Positions 47,459 to 57,858 of a stretch of DNA of 64,000 nt are shown here, one piece after another (the stretch's first letter is position 1; each line of letters starts with the position of its first letter). The stretch is taken from the NCBI RefSeq assembly GCF_019603315.1, contig NZ_CP080649.1, positions 3,689,089 to 3,753,088 of the forward strand, written 5' to 3'. Made by a program: the position numbers and the translations under genes. The DNA comes from Ruficoccus sp. ZRK36. Lineage in GTDB: Bacteria; Verrucomicrobiota; Verrucomicrobiia; Opitutales; Cerasicoccaceae. The notes below the pieces were generated by a model. It did not search any database. It had not been told where the DNA came from and worked only from the letters and a program-made list of their open reading frames with translations.

Positions 47459-47995
47459 TTAAGCGGTTTTCTTACCTTCCTTGCGGCGGACGTACTGGCC
47501 GACGATACGGACACCCTTGCCCTTATAGGGCTCGACGGGCTTGAAGCCCTTGATGTCTGCGGCGACCTGACCGACCATCTGCTTGTCACAACCCTCGACG
47601 GTCAGCTTCGTGCCGCCGTCGATATTGATGGTGATACCGGACGGTACATCATAAAGGATCGGGTGCGAGTAACCAAGCGCCAGGTCCAGGACATTGCCCT
47701 TGAGGACGGCCTTGAAACCAACGCCTTCGATTTCAAGCTTCTTGGTGTAGGGCTCCTGCACACCAGCGACCATACCGTTGATGATGGAACGGGCGGTGCC
47801 GTACATAGCGTTGGAGTGGCGGCTATCATCGTTAGGGGAGACGATAACGTTACCGTCTTCAACCTCAACAGAGATGCAGCTTTCAAAGGTCTTGGTGAGC
47901 TTGCCCTTGGGGCCTTCCACCGCGACTTCCGATCCGCTGACGGTCACTTTGACCTTATCAGGGATGGCAACCGGGAGTTTTCCGATTCTGCTCAT
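47459..47995 (-). CDS. rplF: Ribosomal protein L6
   Basis: The 178-residue protein starts at the ATG at 47995 (MSRIGKLPVAIPDKV), the conserved L6 N-terminus; a longer frame would run into rpsH. The two homologous L6 domains end with the signature EPYKGKGVRIVGQYVRRKEGKK. Confidence 0.97.
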   Translation of the reverse strand: MSRIGKLPVAIPDKVKVTVSGSEVAVEGPKGKLTKTFESCISVEVEDGNVIVSPNDDSRHSNAMYGTARSIINGMVAGVQEPYTKKLEIEGVGFKAVLKGNVLDLALGYSHPILYDVPSGITINIDGGTKLTVEGCDKQMVGQVAADIKGFKPVEPYKGKGVRIVGQYVRRKEGKKTA

Positions 47996-48027
47996 GAGGA
48001 AAAATAGTGTGTGTTTATGTGATGAAT

Positions 48028-48426
48028 TTACCAGACCTTGCAAATGACCTCGCCGCCGACCTTTTCACGGCGTGCGTCGCGGTCACTCAAAATGCCCTTG
48101 GAGGTAGTGAGGATGGATGTGCCCAGTCCGCCCAACACGCGAGGAATATCCGTGTACTTGGCGTAGAGGCGACGGCCCGGCGTGCTGAAGCGCTCGATGC
48201 CAACGATCGCGGCTGCGTCGTCAACGTACTTGAGCGTGATTTCCAGGTTGCGTTGGCCCTTGATTTCTTCGACCTCGCGCACGTCGCTGATGTAGCCGTC
48301 GCGCAGAAGAATCTGAGCGATGCCGGCACGCAGCTTCGAGTAGCGAACCGTGCAGGTATCCTTACCCGCAGCGCTGGCGTTGCGGAGGGTAGTCAAAAAG
48401 TCACCGATGGTGTCATGAACTGCCAT
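48028..48426 (-). CDS. rpsH: Ribosomal protein S8
   Basis: The 132-residue 16S-rRNA-binding protein starts MAVHDTIGDFLTTLRNA and ends with STSKGILSDRDARREKVGGEVICKVW-type sequence. In E. coli S8 is the translational repressor of the spc operon; no matching mRNA site was identified here. Confidence 0.98.
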   Translation of the reverse strand: MAVHDTIGDFLTTLRNASAAGKDTCTVRYSKLRAGIAQILLRDGYISDVREVEEIKGQRNLEITLKYVDDAAAIVGIERFSTPGRRLYAKYTDIPRVLGGLGTSILTTSKGILSDRDARREKVGGEVICKVW

Positions 48427-48447
48427 TGTCTGTATCGTGCTAGAGGT

Positions 48448-48753
48448 TTACCAGGAGGATTTGGTCACGCCCGGGATGTGGCCGTTGGAGGCCAGCTCGC
48501 GGAACGTGATACGGGACAGGCCGTACTTACGGATGTATGCCCGCGGGCGACCGGTGACGCTGCAGCGGTTACGGACGCGGATGGGCGAGGAGTTGCGCGG
48601 GAGCTTGTTGAGCTTGCGCTGTGCGTTCCAGAATTCCTCGTCAGAGGTATCCGGGTTGGCGAGGATCGCCTTGAGTTCCGCGCGCTTGGCCGCGTACTTT
48701 TCGACGAGGTGCTCGCGCTTCTTATTGCGGGCAATGGAGCTTTTCTTGGCCAT
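48448..48753 (-). CDS. rpsN: Ribosomal protein S14, zinc-free long form
   Basis: The 101-residue protein has the S14 end [27 protein letters not shown] and lacks the two C-x2-C pairs of the short zinc form. It lies between rplE and rpsH in normal order, nine bases after rplE. Confidence 0.97.
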   Translation of the reverse strand: MAKKSSIARNKKREHLVEKYAAKRAELKAILANPDTSDEEFWNAQRKLNKLPRNSSPIRVRNRCSVTGRPRAYIRKYGLSRITFRELASNGHIPGVTKSSW

Positions 48754-48762
48754 GCTGGTAAA

Positions 48763-49350
48763 TTAGTTGGCGGTGTTGGCCGCGGCTTGCGAGGAGGGTT
48801 TGCGGAAGGGCATGCCAAGCTGCTTGAGCAACTCGCGGCCTTCCTTGTCGGTCTGGGCGGAAGTCACGATCGTGATGTCCATACCGATGGATTCACGCCC
48901 GGAGGTGTCGTGGCTGATTTCAGGGAAGATGGTCGAATCGGAGATACCGATGGAGTAGTTACCGTGACCATCGAGCTTCTGCGAAACACCACGGAAGTCG
49001 CGGATGTTCGGCAGCGCTACATTGATGAAGCGGTACAGGAAGTCGTACATCCGCGTGCCACGGAGCGTCACTGCCACGCCGTTGTTCATACCTTCGCGCA
49101 GCTTAAAGTTGGACACGCTCTGGCGCGCCTTGGTGACGACAGCCTGCTGGCCGGCGATGGAGGTGATTTCCTTCTGCACTTCTGCCACCCAGTTCTTATC
49201 GCGGGAGGCGTTCAGGCCGGAATTGATGACCACCTTCTCGAGCTTCGGGACCTGGTGTACATTCGCGTAGCCGAGGCTCTTGCGAAGTTCCGGGGCGACC
49301 GTTTCGAGATAGGTCTTCTTAAGGGTCGGGACGTATGCGTTGCTCTGCAT
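48763..49350 (-). CDS. rplE: Ribosomal protein L5
   Basis: The 195-residue 5S-rRNA-binding protein has LEKVVINSGLNASRDKNW, GVAVTLRGTRMYDFLYRFI and the Ser-rich region before the C-terminal TIVTSAQTDKEGRELLKQLGMPF. A short Ser/Ala tail exceeds the E. coli length of 179. Confidence 0.98.
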   Translation of the reverse strand: MQSNAYVPTLKKTYLETVAPELRKSLGYANVHQVPKLEKVVINSGLNASRDKNWVAEVQKEITSIAGQQAVVTKARQSVSNFKLREGMNNGVAVTLRGTRMYDFLYRFINVALPNIRDFRGVSQKLDGHGNYSIGISDSTIFPEISHDTSGRESIGMDITIVTSAQTDKEGRELLKQLGMPFRKPSSQAAANTAN

Positions 49351-49370
49351 GTCTAGTGTCTCCTGTGCGA

Positions 49371-49622
49371 TTAGGCGCTCTGACGGCTGTCGTAACGGTC
49401 AGCCTTCATGACGTTTGAGTAATGGACGGAGCCTTCGCGCTCGACGATGCCTGCGTCCGGATCGTTTTCCTTGGTCGCCTTGCGGTGGCGCTTGACCATG
49501 TTTACGCCCTCGATAACGACGCGCTCTGTGCCGCGCATGACTTCGAGAACCTTACCGCGCTGCCCCTTATGGGCGCCGGCGATGACGACGACTTCGTCTC
49601 CACGTTTGATCTTGTACTTCAT
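49371..49622 (-). CDS. rplX: Ribosomal protein L24
   Basis: The 83-residue assembly-initiator protein has the KOW motif KIKRGDEVVVIAGAHKGQRGKVLEV, then VIEGVNMVKRH. It is somewhat shorter than the E. coli protein (104) at the C-terminus. Spacing to rplN and rplE is 20 bases each. Confidence 0.97.
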   Translation of the reverse strand: MKYKIKRGDEVVVIAGAHKGQRGKVLEVMRGTERVVIEGVNMVKRHRKATKENDPDAGIVEREGSVHYSNVMKADRYDSRQSA

Positions 49623-49642
49623 CTGATGTGTGGTGCCGGGGG

Positions 49643-50008
49643 TTAGAGGACTTCGGGGGCCAGGGAGATGATCTTCATGAAGCGCTTGGAGCGCAGTTCA
49701 CGAGCCACCGGTCCAAAGATACGGGTACCCCGCGGGTTACCGTTGGCATCGATGATGACCACCGCGTTGGTGTCAAAGCGCAGGTAGCTGCCATCCGCAC
49801 GGCGGATCGGCGCTTTTGTGCGCACGACGACGGCCTTGGCGACCGTGCCTTTTTTGACCGTAGCCTCGGGGCTGCTGTCCTTGATCGTGACGACGATCGT
49901 GTCGCCCACCGAAGCGGTCTTCTTGCTCTGGCCGAGCCGCCGGATCATCATGGCCTCTTTGGCCCCGGTGTTATCGGCGACTTCCAGTCTGGTTTCTTGC
50001 TGAATCAT
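49643..50008 (-). CDS. rplN: Ribosomal protein L14
   Basis: The 121-residue protein starts [26 protein letters not shown] and ends [23 protein letters not shown], the L14 signatures. It forms an intersubunit bridge. A 62-base gap precedes it after rpsQ. Confidence 0.98.
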   Translation of the reverse strand: MIQQETRLEVADNTGAKEAMMIRRLGQSKKTASVGDTIVVTIKDSSPEATVKKGTVAKAVVVRTKAPIRRADGSYLRFDTNAVVIIDANGNPRGTRIFGPVARELRSKRFMKIISLAPEVL

Positions 50009-50070
50009 TGCGGGTTCCGTTTAAATTGTGAAAGGGTTAAATCGGCTTCCGGCTGCGGTATGCAACCTTC

Positions 50071-50355
50071 TTAACCGATACTCCCGACGATGGGAGCCTT
50101 TTCGATGACCTTAACTACACGCCAGCGCTTGAGCTTGCTCAGCGGGCGGGTTTCCATGATCTCGACTTTATCCCCGAGCTGACACTCGTTCTTTTCGTCG
50201 TGAACGTGGACGACCGTCTTACGCTTAACTTCCTTGCGGTACAGCGGGTGGGCGATCTTGTAGAAGAAGGTGACCTTGATAGACTTGTCACCGGTGCGGC
50301 TGGTGACGACACCAATGAGGTCTTTACGTTGGTTGCGTGTGCTCTTTTCGGACAT
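50071..50355 (-). CDS. rpsQ: Ribosomal protein S17
   Basis: The 94-residue OB-fold protein contains [18 protein letters not shown] and the S17 signature [21 protein letters not shown]. It lies 17 bases after rpmC, the usual neighbour. Confidence 0.98.
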   Translation of the reverse strand: MSEKSTRNQRKDLIGVVTSRTGDKSIKVTFFYKIAHPLYRKEVKRKTVVHVHDEKNECQLGDKVEIMETRPLSKLKRWRVVKVIEKAPIVGSIG

Positions 50356-50372
50356 GGTCGGATGAAAAGGGG

Positions 50373-50570
50373 TTAGGCGGTCGCGCCGGACTTGGCACGC
50401 AGGGTGGTTTCCAGACGGGCGATATCGCGGCGCAATTCGCGCAGCTCGCTCGACTTTTCGACTTGGCCGGCCTGCTTGCGCACGCGCAGCTGCACAAGCT
50501 CGTTGCGCGTATCGCGGAGCTTCTTTTTGATCTCCTCGGTGCTCAGTTCGCGTATTTCTGCGGCTTTCAT
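50373..50570 (-). CDS. rpmC: Ribosomal protein L29
   Basis: The 65-residue two-helix protein starts [36 protein letters not shown] and lies near the peptide exit tunnel in the ribosome. Length is typical. Confidence 0.97.
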   Translation of the reverse strand: MKAAEIRELSTEEIKKKLRDTRNELVQLRVRKQAGQVEKSSELRELRRDIARLETTLRAKSGATA

Positions 50571-50595
50571 TTAATTAAAATAGTGAAGGATGTGA

Positions 50596-51024
50596 TTAGT
50601 ACTGTTCCAGCTCTTCGCGGCTGATGAAACGGCAGCGGAAGGGCAGCTTGCCGTCGGCCAGGCGCATAGCCTCACGGGCGAGGGTCTGGCTGGTGCCACC
50701 GACTTCAAACATGATGGTACCGGGCTTGACCACGGCGCACCAGTACTCGACCGAGCCCTTACCCTTACCCTGACGGGTTTCAGCGGGCTTCTTGGTCACG
50801 GGCTTGTGCGGGAACACGCGGATCCACAGCTTACCTTTGCGCTTGAGGTGGCGGTTGATGGCCACACGAGCAGCTTCGAGCTGAGCGGAGGTCATCTTGC
50901 CACGCTCGAGGGACTGGATGCCGAACTCGCCGAAGGCAAGCGTGTCGCAGCCCTTGGCGTTGCCACGGATACGGCCCTTGTGGACCTTGCGGTATTTTGT
51001 TCTGGAAGGAAGAAGCTTAGCCAT
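50596..51024 (-). CDS. rplP: Ribosomal protein L16
   Basis: The 142-residue protein starts [25 protein letters not shown] and has the [27 protein letters not shown] block that lies near the A site. It is 12 bases after rpsC. Confidence 0.98.
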   Translation of the reverse strand: MAKLLPSRTKYRKVHKGRIRGNAKGCDTLAFGEFGIQSLERGKMTSAQLEAARVAINRHLKRKGKLWIRVFPHKPVTKKPAETRQGKGKGSVEYWCAVVKPGTIMFEVGGTSQTLAREAMRLADGKLPFRCRFISREELEQY

Positions 51025-51036
51025 GACGGTGTGTGC

Positions 51037-51672
51037 TTAGAGGGTGTCCACGTCGCTGGGGTTACAGATCCAGCACTTGACGCCGATCTTCCCATAAACG
51101 GTGTCGGCTTCAGCGAAGCCGTAGTCGATGTTTTCACGCAGGGTGTGCAAAGGCACACGACCCATGCGCTGCTGTTCGGTGCGGGCGATTTCCGCGCCCA
51201 TCAGGCGACCGGAGCACTGCAGACGAATGCCTTCGGCACCCATGCTCATGGTGGTCTGGATAGCCTTTTTCATGGCGCGGCGGAAAGAAATGCGGCGCTC
51301 AAGCTGGAGGCAAATGTTTTCGGCGACGAGCTGGGCGACGACGTCCGGCTTCTTGATCTCCTGGATGTCCAGCATGATCTCGCGGCCAGTGATCTTCTGG
51401 AGCTCGTCCTTGAGCTTTTCAAGTTCGCTACCCTTACGGCCAATAACGATACCGGGGCGGGCCGTGAAGAGCTTGATGCGGACCTTCGGGCCGGCACGCT
51501 CGATGAAGACGCGCGGTACCGCTGCGTACTTCATCTTCTTCTTCAGGAACTTGCGGATCTTGTCGTCCTCGGCGACATAGGCCGGGAAGCTCTTCTTATC
51601 CGCGTACCACCGGGAATCCCAGTTACGGCGGACATTGAGGCGAAAACCGATCGGATTGACTTTTTGTCCCAT
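51037..51672 (-). CDS. rpsC: Ribosomal protein S3
   Basis: The 211-residue protein starts [29 protein letters not shown] and includes the KH domain loop [13 protein letters not shown] and the C-terminal [31 protein letters not shown]. It is shorter than E. coli S3 (233) at the C-terminus. Only two bases separate it from rplV. Confidence 0.98.
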   Translation of the reverse strand: MGQKVNPIGFRLNVRRNWDSRWYADKKSFPAYVAEDDKIRKFLKKKMKYAAVPRVFIERAGPKVRIKLFTARPGIVIGRKGSELEKLKDELQKITGREIMLDIQEIKKPDVVAQLVAENICLQLERRISFRRAMKKAIQTTMSMGAEGIRLQCSGRLMGAEIARTEQQRMGRVPLHTLRENIDYGFAEADTVYGKIGVKCWICNPSDVDTL

Positions 51673-51674
51673 GA

Positions 51675-52040
51675 TTATTGCTCGTTGGAATTGGCCGCGG
51701 GCTTGGCAACCTCGTCCGTCAGGACGATGCGGATATGGCTGGTGCGTTTGCGGATGGGGTGTGCGGAACCGCGACCCACCGGACGGAAGCGACGGAATGC
51801 CGGGCCTTCTTCAACCAGGCAGCGCTTCACGATCAGGTCGTCGGAAGAAAGATTGTGGTTATTCTCCGCGTTAGCGACGGCGCTGGTCAGCGTCTTCGAG
51901 ATGAGACGTGCGGATTTACGCGGAATGAAGCGAAGCAGATCGAGCGCTTCGGCAGCGGGGCGTCCCTGTACCTGACGGGCCACTTCACGGACCTTCTTCG
52001 GGGACATACGGGTGTACTTTGTTAGAGCCTGAACTTCCAT
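51675..52040 (-). CDS. rplV: Ribosomal protein L22
   Basis: The 121-residue protein lines the exit tunnel. It has [25 protein letters not shown] and the end [22 protein letters not shown]. It normally follows rpsS directly; here a gene for a secreted protein is interposed, 11 bases upstream. Confidence 0.98.
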   Translation of the reverse strand: MEVQALTKYTRMSPKKVREVARQVQGRPAAEALDLLRFIPRKSARLISKTLTSAVANAENNHNLSSDDLIVKRCLVEEGPAFRRFRPVGRGSAHPIRKRTSHIRIVLTDEVAKPAANSNEQ

Positions 52041-52051
52041 GCTGGTTGCAA

Positions 52052-52444
52052 TTAAAGATTGATCGTCTTGATGTTGACGCCGTCGCCGGAGCGAATGGCC
52101 TGTCCATTTTCGAGGTTAAGAATAAGGCCGGCAGCGCGGTTATCGCGCACATCGACCAGTATCAGGTCAGCCACGTTCTGATCGGAGCGGGATACCTGGC
52201 ATACCATGCCGAGGCGAAATCCCTGATCGAGACCGTTGTTGAGGATGACCACGTCGGTAACGGGTGTCTGCGCCACCCCGAAGACCGTCGTGCGGCCGCT
52301 CGGGAAAATCGAACCCTCTACAAAGTAAGGGCGGATAGAGGCGCTCCCCTGCTCCGATGCCACCTCGGCCTGCGCGTAGCTCAGCGCGCTCCCAGCCATA
52401 AGCAGGGAGAAAAAGGCGATAAACTGTGCGCGGAGGACGGACAT
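52052..52444 (-). CDS. Signal-peptide protein embedded in the S10 operon
   Basis: This 130-residue protein sits between rpsS and rplV, 13 and 11 bases from them. Residues 1-26 form a clear signal peptide (FIAFFSLLMAGSALSYAQA then EVAS). The mature part is beta-rich, with a pattern G-x-D-Q-G-F-R-L-G-M...V-S-R...L-I-L-V-D-V-R...G-D-G-V that vaguely recalls FlgT/FlgA-type C-terminal domains; I cannot name the family. Its tight fit argues for cotranscription with the ribosomal genes. Function is unknown; an envelope protein made in step with growth is one inference. Confidence 0.75.
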   Translation of the reverse strand: MSVLRAQFIAFFSLLMAGSALSYAQAEVASEQGSASIRPYFVEGSIFPSGRTTVFGVAQTPVTDVVILNNGLDQGFRLGMVCQVSRSDQNVADLILVDVRDNRAAGLILNLENGQAIRSGDGVNIKTINL

Positions 52445-52457
52445 GGGTCGGAAAAAA

Positions 52458-52727
52458 CTACTTCTTGGTGTGGGGCTGGTGGCCCTTGAAGGTACGGGTG
52501 GGGGCGAATTCGCCGAGCTTGTGGCCCACCATGTTTTCGGTCACGTGCACGGGAATGAAGCCCTTGCCATTGTGAACGTTGATGTTGAGGCCGACAAAGT
52601 CCGGGGTGATGGTCGAGCGGCGGGACCAGGTCTGCAGGGGCTTGCGTGCGCCTTCTGCCTGGGCCTTCTCCACTTTCTCCATCAGCTTCGGATCGACGAA
52701 AAAGCCTTTCTTGATTGAACGTGCCAT
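52458..52727 (-). CDS. rpsS: Ribosomal protein S19
   Basis: The 89-residue protein starts [22 protein letters not shown] and has the S19 signature [29 protein letters not shown]. It sits in the small-subunit head with S13. Confidence 0.98.
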   Translation of the reverse strand: MARSIKKGFFVDPKLMEKVEKAQAEGARKPLQTWSRRSTITPDFVGLNINVHNGKGFIPVHVTENMVGHKLGEFAPTRTFKGHQPHTKK

Positions 52728-52751
52728 ATCGGAAAAATCGTTGTCGGTTAA

Positions 52752-53597
52752 TTAGCGCTTCATCTTCTTGCCGTTGCGACGGACAAGAATCATGGAGTTC
52801 GAGGACTTGGACTTGGTGCGCGTCGGGAAGCCCTTCGAGAGCTGGCCCCACGGGGAAACCGGATGACCACCACCGGAGGTCTTGGCTTCACCACCACCCA
52901 TTGGGTGATCGACAGGGTTCATAGCGACACCACGGACGCGGGGGCGCTTGCCCTTCCAGCGATTACGACCGGCCTTACCGACAGAAGCACTTTCGTGTTC
53001 TTCGTTACCGACGCGACCGATGGTGGCGCGGCATTCGGAGTGAAGCAGACGAATTTCGCCCGAAGGCATCTTGATGGTCGCGCGGTTACCTTCGACCGAG
53101 ACGAGCTGTGCAGACTGACCGGCGGAGCGGGCGATCTGGGCTCCACGGCCGGGCTGCATTTCGATCGCGTGGATCTGCGTGGCGGGCGGGATGTTCTTGA
53201 GCGGTACACACAGACCGGAGGTGAATTCCTCAACGGTGCCGTTGGTGCTCAGGAGCTTGTCGCCGATCTTCACACCGCGCGGGCACAGGATGTAGCGCTT
53301 CTCGCCGTCTTCAAACTTGAGCAGAGCGATGTTCGCGGAGCGATTCGGATCGTACTCGATGGAGACGACTTCTGCCGGCATGTCGAGCTTGTCACGACGG
53401 AAATCGATGATGCGGTAAAGGCGCTTGTGACCACCCCCACGACGACGGGAGGTGATACGGCCGTAGTTATTGCGGCCCTTCTTGCGGTGGCGCGAGAGGG
53501 TCAGGCTCTTTTCGGGACGATCCTTAGAGAGTTCCTGGCGGCTCTTGGAGTGAAAGCGCTGCGAAGGTGTAACGGGTTTGGTCTTGACGATGGCCAT
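52752..53597 (-). CDS. rplB: Ribosomal protein L2
   Basis: The 281-residue protein is needed for subunit association and peptidyl transfer. It has [28 protein letters not shown] and the C-terminal [23 protein letters not shown], including the functionally important histidine region. Confidence 0.98.
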   Translation of the reverse strand: MAIVKTKPVTPSQRFHSKSRQELSKDRPEKSLTLSRHRKKGRNNYGRITSRRRGGGHKRLYRIIDFRRDKLDMPAEVVSIEYDPNRSANIALLKFEDGEKRYILCPRGVKIGDKLLSTNGTVEEFTSGLCVPLKNIPPATQIHAIEMQPGRGAQIARSAGQSAQLVSVEGNRATIKMPSGEIRLLHSECRATIGRVGNEEHESASVGKAGRNRWKGKRPRVRGVAMNPVDHPMGGGEAKTSGGGHPVSPWGQLSKGFPTRTKSKSSNSMILVRRNGKKMKR

Positions 53598-53618
53598 GGC
53601 TGGTCGCGGCTAAATGGG

Positions 53619-53909
53619 TTAGACGGTGTCGATGGATTCACCCTGCTGCAGGGTGACGACGGCTTTCTTCATGTCGGGGGTCTTCCCGTACTGGCCGCGA
53701 ACGGTGCGGCTGCGCTTGTTCTTGCCCTTGACCGTGAAGATGTTAACGCGGGCGACCTTGACACCGTAGAGCTTCTCAACGGCTTCGGCCACTTCCGTGC
53801 GGGTGGACTGCGGGTAAACTTCGAAGACGTGCTGGTTCATGTTAGCTTCCAGCTGGGCCGACTTCTCGGTCACACGCTTCTCCTTAATGATCTTATCGGG
53901 TGAAATCAT
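53619..53909 (-). CDS. rplW: Ribosomal protein L23
   Basis: The 96-residue protein, a docking site for trigger factor and SRP at the tunnel exit, has EKSAQLEANMNQHVFEVYPQSTRTEVAEAVEKLYGVKVARVN followed by a short RSRTVRG loop. Normal order between rplD and rplB. Confidence 0.97.
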   Translation of the reverse strand: MISPDKIIKEKRVTEKSAQLEANMNQHVFEVYPQSTRTEVAEAVEKLYGVKVARVNIFTVKGKNKRSRTVRGQYGKTPDMKKAVVTLQQGESIDTV

Positions 53910-53921
53910 GGCGAAAGTTCC

Positions 53922-54551
53922 TTAGCGTTGGTTGGCGCGTTCGAGGATGCGGTTGAAACCTTCTTCGCTGGCGACGATCTTGTCGAAGCGCATCAGGTCC
54001 CAGGCGTTGATCGAGTCGGCGTCGACGATGTAGACGCGGTCGATGTTGCGGGCGGCCAGGGCGGCATTGTCGTTGAACTCGCGGTCAACGATGAGCACCT
54101 TGCCGGTCGGCTGGATCTTACCGAGCAGTGCGTTGAAGAGCTTGGTCTTCGGCTGCTCGACTTCGAACTTCTCGATCAGGTCGATACCTTCTTCGCTGGC
54201 CTTGTTAAACAGGGCGCGCTGGAAGGCGAGGGTCTTGACACGCTTGTTGATGTGCTTGGACCAGTCGCGGACCTTCGGGCCGTGGGCGATACCACCACCG
54301 ACGTAGATCGGAGCGCCGCGGTCACCGTGACGGGCATTACCGGTGCCCTTCTGGCGGTAGACCTTCTTACCGGTGCGGTTGGTCTCGGCGCGGGTCTTGG
54401 CCTTGGCATTACCCTGACGGTTGTTGGCCTGATAGGCCACGATCACGTCTTTGAGCGCCTGGAGTCCCTTGTTGCCTTCGAAGGCCGGGAAATTGTCGAA
54501 GTCTTTCTCCGAGGTGGAGGAAGCATCTGCGGAATATACCTTAAATTTCAT
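53922..54551 (-). CDS. rplD: Ribosomal protein L4
   Basis: The 209-residue protein has RAETNRTGKKVYRQKGTGNARHGDRGAPIYVGGGIAHGPK, the tunnel-lining loop of L4. In E. coli L4 also represses the S10 operon; no leader target was identified. Confidence 0.97.
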   Translation of the reverse strand: MKFKVYSADASSTSEKDFDNFPAFEGNKGLQALKDVIVAYQANNRQGNAKAKTRAETNRTGKKVYRQKGTGNARHGDRGAPIYVGGGIAHGPKVRDWSKHINKRVKTLAFQRALFNKASEEGIDLIEKFEVEQPKTKLFNALLGKIQPTGKVLIVDREFNDNAALAARNIDRVYIVDADSINAWDLMRFDKIVASEEGFNRILERANQR

Positions 54552-54569
54552 AGCTGGCGTCCCCTTCCC

Positions 54570-55214
54570 TTATTGCTTCTTTTTGGTTTTGATCGCCTTG
54601 CGGATGAAGACGGTACCGCCCTTGGGTCCGTGCAAGCTGCCGCGGATAAGGATCAGGTTCTGGTCTTCAATGATGCGGACGACATCGAGGTTCTGCGTCG
54701 TGCGACGAGCGTTACCCATGTGACCGGGCATCTTCTTGCCCTTGAGGACCTCACCGGGCCACTGGCACATACCGTAAGAACCACCGCGGCGGTGAGTCAT
54801 GTGACCGTGTGAAGCAGGCTGCCCGGCAAAGCCGTGGCGCTTCATGACGCCCTGGAAGCCGCGACCCTTGGTCGTACCGATGACGTCGACCTTCTGGCCT
54901 TCCTCAAAGCGGGTAACTGTCAGCATGTCGCCGAGGCTCACTTCTTCGCTATCCGGAATAAATTCGCAGATATCGGTGACGGCATCAATGCCGGCCTTTT
55001 TCAGGTGACCCTTGAGCGGCTTGGAGACGCGATGAGCTTTCTGCTCAACGCCAAAACCGATCTGAATCGCGTTATAACCGTCCTTGCCGTCGGCGGTCTT
55101 GATTTGAAGGACCGGGCAGGGGCCGGCTTGCACTACAGTGACCGGGACGAGACGGTTCTCACCGTCATATACTTGGGTCATCCCGATTTTTTTACCAATC
55201 AGTGTCAGGCTCAT
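54570..55214 (-). CDS. rplC: Ribosomal protein L3
   Basis: The 214-residue protein starts MSLTLIGKKIGMTQVYDGENRLVPVTVVQAGP and contains the L3 signature KGRGFQGVMKRHGFAGQPASHGHMTHRRGGS. A 99-base gap separates it from rpsJ, longer than other gaps in this operon, with no clear terminator or promoter seen. Confidence 0.98.
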   Translation of the reverse strand: MSLTLIGKKIGMTQVYDGENRLVPVTVVQAGPCPVLQIKTADGKDGYNAIQIGFGVEQKAHRVSKPLKGHLKKAGIDAVTDICEFIPDSEEVSLGDMLTVTRFEEGQKVDVIGTTKGRGFQGVMKRHGFAGQPASHGHMTHRRGGSYGMCQWPGEVLKGKKMPGHMGNARRTTQNLDVVRIIEDQNLILIRGSLHGPKGGTVFIRKAIKTKKKQ

Positions 55215-55313
55215 AGCTCAGTGGCAGGTGGATACCGTTCCCGGTCTCCGTTTCCTTGACCTGCGTGAGGGGTTAAATGTTGTGAAAAGTTGTTCTTCTC
55301 GGAGGAAGTGAAA

Positions 55314-55622
55314 TTAAACGTTGATGGTGATGTCGACACCAGCGGGCAGGTTGAGCTTCTTGAGCTCGTCCACCGTCTGGGCGGTCGGTTCCATGATGTC
55401 AATCAGGCGCTTGTGAGTGCGCAGCTCGAACTGCTCCATCGACTTCTTGTCGACGTGCGGCGAGCGGTTAACAGAAAGCTTCTCGATGCGGGTCGGAAGC
55501 GGCACGGGGCCACTCACACGAGCGCCGGAGCGCTTGGCGGTTTCCACGATATCGGTCGCCGACTGATCGATGACGCGAAAGTCGAATCCCTTAAGCTTGA
55601 TGCGTATACGTTGTCCGGTCAT
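55314..55622 (-). CDS. rpsJ: Ribosomal protein S10
   Basis: The 102-residue protein has [40 protein letters not shown] and [23 protein letters not shown]. It is also the NusE antitermination factor. It directly follows fusA by 22 bases; no tuf gene lies between them. Confidence 0.98.
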   Translation of the reverse strand: MTGQRIRIKLKGFDFRVIDQSATDIVETAKRSGARVSGPVPLPTRIEKLSVNRSPHVDKKSMEQFELRTHKRLIDIMEPTAQTVDELKKLNLPAGVDITINV

Positions 55623-55644
55623 TGCAAATATTAATTAGAAGCTA

Positions 55645-57813
55645 CTAGCTGCGTGCACCCTTGTTCTTGTGCGGGGAGGCCTCAACGATGCTGTTCAGAA
55701 CGCTGGCGGGCACCTGGTCGAAGTGCGAAGGCGTCATGGCATAGTTGGCGCGGCCCTTGGAGAGGGAGCGCACGTCGGTGGCATACCCAAACATGGTTTC
55801 GAGCGGGACGTTAGCCTTGATGATGGCAACACCACCACGCCCGGCTTCCATGGTCTGGATCTGTCCGCGACGACGGTTCAGGTCGCCAACGATATCACCC
55901 TGGTACTCTTCCGGAGTCGTGACTTCGACCGACATAATCGGCTCGAGCAACTGCGGGGAGGCCTTGGGCATGGCGTCCTTGAAAGCGAAAATACCGGCCA
56001 TCTTAAAGGCCATTTCCGAGGAGTCGACTTCGTGGAAGGAGCCATCAACGATGCGGACCTTCCAGTCGATAACCGGGTAGCCGGCGATCGTACCGTTGGA
56101 GGAGGCCTCGATGATACCGTCGGTGAGCGGCTTGATGTATTCCTTCGGGATAGAACCACCAACGATTTCGTTGATGACTTCGACGCCCTTGCCCTTTTCG
56201 TTGGGCTCCATCTTGATGACGGCGTGACCGTACTGGCCGCGGCCACCAGACTGGCGGACGAACTTACCCTCACCATCGGCGGGGGCGTTGATGCTTTCGC
56301 GGTAGGCGATCTGCGGCTTACCGGCGTTAGCTTCGACCTTGAACTCACGGAAGAGACGGTCGCGGATAATGTCGAGGTGCAGCTCGCCCATACCGGCAAT
56401 GATCGTCTGGCCGGTTTCTTCGTCGGTGAAGACGTTGAAGGTCGGGTCTTCTTCCTTCAGGCGCTGCAGGCCGATGGACAGCTTTTCCTGGTCGGCCTTG
56501 GAGTTCGGCTCGACGGACATGCTGATAACGGGCTCGGGGAAGGACGGCGGCTCGAGCTGAACGTCGAGGTCCTTGTCGCAAAGTGTGTCACCGGTAGCGA
56601 CATCCTTAACGCCGATCAGGGCGCAAATGTCACCGGAGTATGCCGTATCGATGTCTTCGCGGGCGTCGGCCTTCAGAACCATCAGGCGGCTGACGCGCTC
56701 AGTCTTACGGGTACGCGGGTTGTACAGAGCGGTGCCCTTGTTCAGGGTGCCGGAGTACATGCGGAAGAAGACGAGCTTACCGACATAAGGGTCGCTCCAC
56801 AGCTTGAAGGCCAGACCGGCCACCTTGCCGTTGTTGTCGTCGGGAAGGATGTCGATTTCCTTTTCGTCGTCGTCGTAGGCCTTCATCGGGGGAAGGTCCA
56901 GCGGGCACGGCAGGTAGTCGACAACGGCGTCCATCATCATCTGAACACCCTTGTTCTTGAAAGCGGAACCGGGGATAACACCCAGGAACTTCAAGGACAG
57001 AGTAGCCTTACGGATGGCGCGGCGGATTTCGTCAGCGGTAAGTTCTTCACCTTCGAGGTAACGCTCGGCCAGATCGTCGTCAAAGTCAGCGAGGCCTTCG
57101 ATCAGCTGCTCGCGGTACTGCTCGGACTTCTCCTTCATGTCCTCGGGGATGTCGGCCCATTCGAAGGCAACACCGGAGGGATCGGATTCGTCGTAGATGG
57201 CAGCGCGCATGGCCACGAGGTCAACAAGACCCTTCAGGTTGGCTTCAGCACCGATCGGGAGGTAAATCGGGTGGGCATTGCCACCGAGCTTTTCCTTGAT
57301 GCTGTCAACGGCTGCGTAGAAGTCAGCCCCGGTGCGGTCCATCTTGTTGATGAAGGCCAGGCGGGGGACGTGGTACTTTTCCATCTGGCGCCAGACCGTT
57401 TCGGACTGGGGCTGGACACCGGCAACTGCGCAGAACACACCGACGGCGCCGTCGAGCACACGCAGGGAACGCTCCACCTCAGCGGTGAAGTCCACGTGTC
57501 CGGGGGTGTCGATGATGTTGATGCGGTGCTCAATGCCTTCGTAGGGACCAAACTTGGTCGACCACTGGCAGGAAATAGCAGCCGAGGTAATCGTGATGCC
57601 GCGCTCGCGCTCCTGCTCCATCCAGTCGGTCACAGCAGTGCCCTCGTGAACTTCGCCGATCTTGTGAACAACGCCACTATAATAGAGGACGCGCTCGGTA
57701 ACGGTGGTTTTGCCCGCGTCAATGTGCGCCGCAATACCGATATTGCGGGTGTACTCCAACGGGTACTTGCGGTTGGGCGAATTGACGGGTGAAAGGTCTG
57801 CGGTCGCAGGCAT
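55645..57813 (-). CDS. fusA: Elongation factor G
   Basis: The 722-residue translocation GTPase has the P-loop AHIDAGKTT near residue 33, switch [14 protein letters not shown], and domains II-V through the C-terminal [20 protein letters not shown]. The N-terminus carries about 15 extra residues ([20 protein letters not shown]). It lies in the str operon order rpsL-rpsG-fusA. Confidence 0.98.
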   Translation of the reverse strand: MPATADLSPVNSPNRKYPLEYTRNIGIAAHIDAGKTTVTERVLYYSGVVHKIGEVHEGTAVTDWMEQERERGITITSAAISCQWSTKFGPYEGIEHRINIIDTPGHVDFTAEVERSLRVLDGAVGVFCAVAGVQPQSETVWRQMEKYHVPRLAFINKMDRTGADFYAAVDSIKEKLGGNAHPIYLPIGAEANLKGLVDLVAMRAAIYDESDPSGVAFEWADIPEDMKEKSEQYREQLIEGLADFDDDLAERYLEGEELTADEIRRAIRKATLSLKFLGVIPGSAFKNKGVQMMMDAVVDYLPCPLDLPPMKAYDDDEKEIDILPDDNNGKVAGLAFKLWSDPYVGKLVFFRMYSGTLNKGTALYNPRTRKTERVSRLMVLKADAREDIDTAYSGDICALIGVKDVATGDTLCDKDLDVQLEPPSFPEPVISMSVEPNSKADQEKLSIGLQRLKEEDPTFNVFTDEETGQTIIAGMGELHLDIIRDRLFREFKVEANAGKPQIAYRESINAPADGEGKFVRQSGGRGQYGHAVIKMEPNEKGKGVEVINEIVGGSIPKEYIKPLTDGIIEASSNGTIAGYPVIDWKVRIVDGSFHEVDSSEMAFKMAGIFAFKDAMPKASPQLLEPIMSVEVTTPEEYQGDIVGDLNRRRGQIQTMEAGRGGVAIIKANVPLETMFGYATDVRSLSKGRANYAMTPSHFDQVPASVLNSIVEASPHKNKGARS

Positions 57814-57858
57814 GACGAAAATAGTTGAGTGGTTGCTCTTGAATTAAAAAACGAGTGA

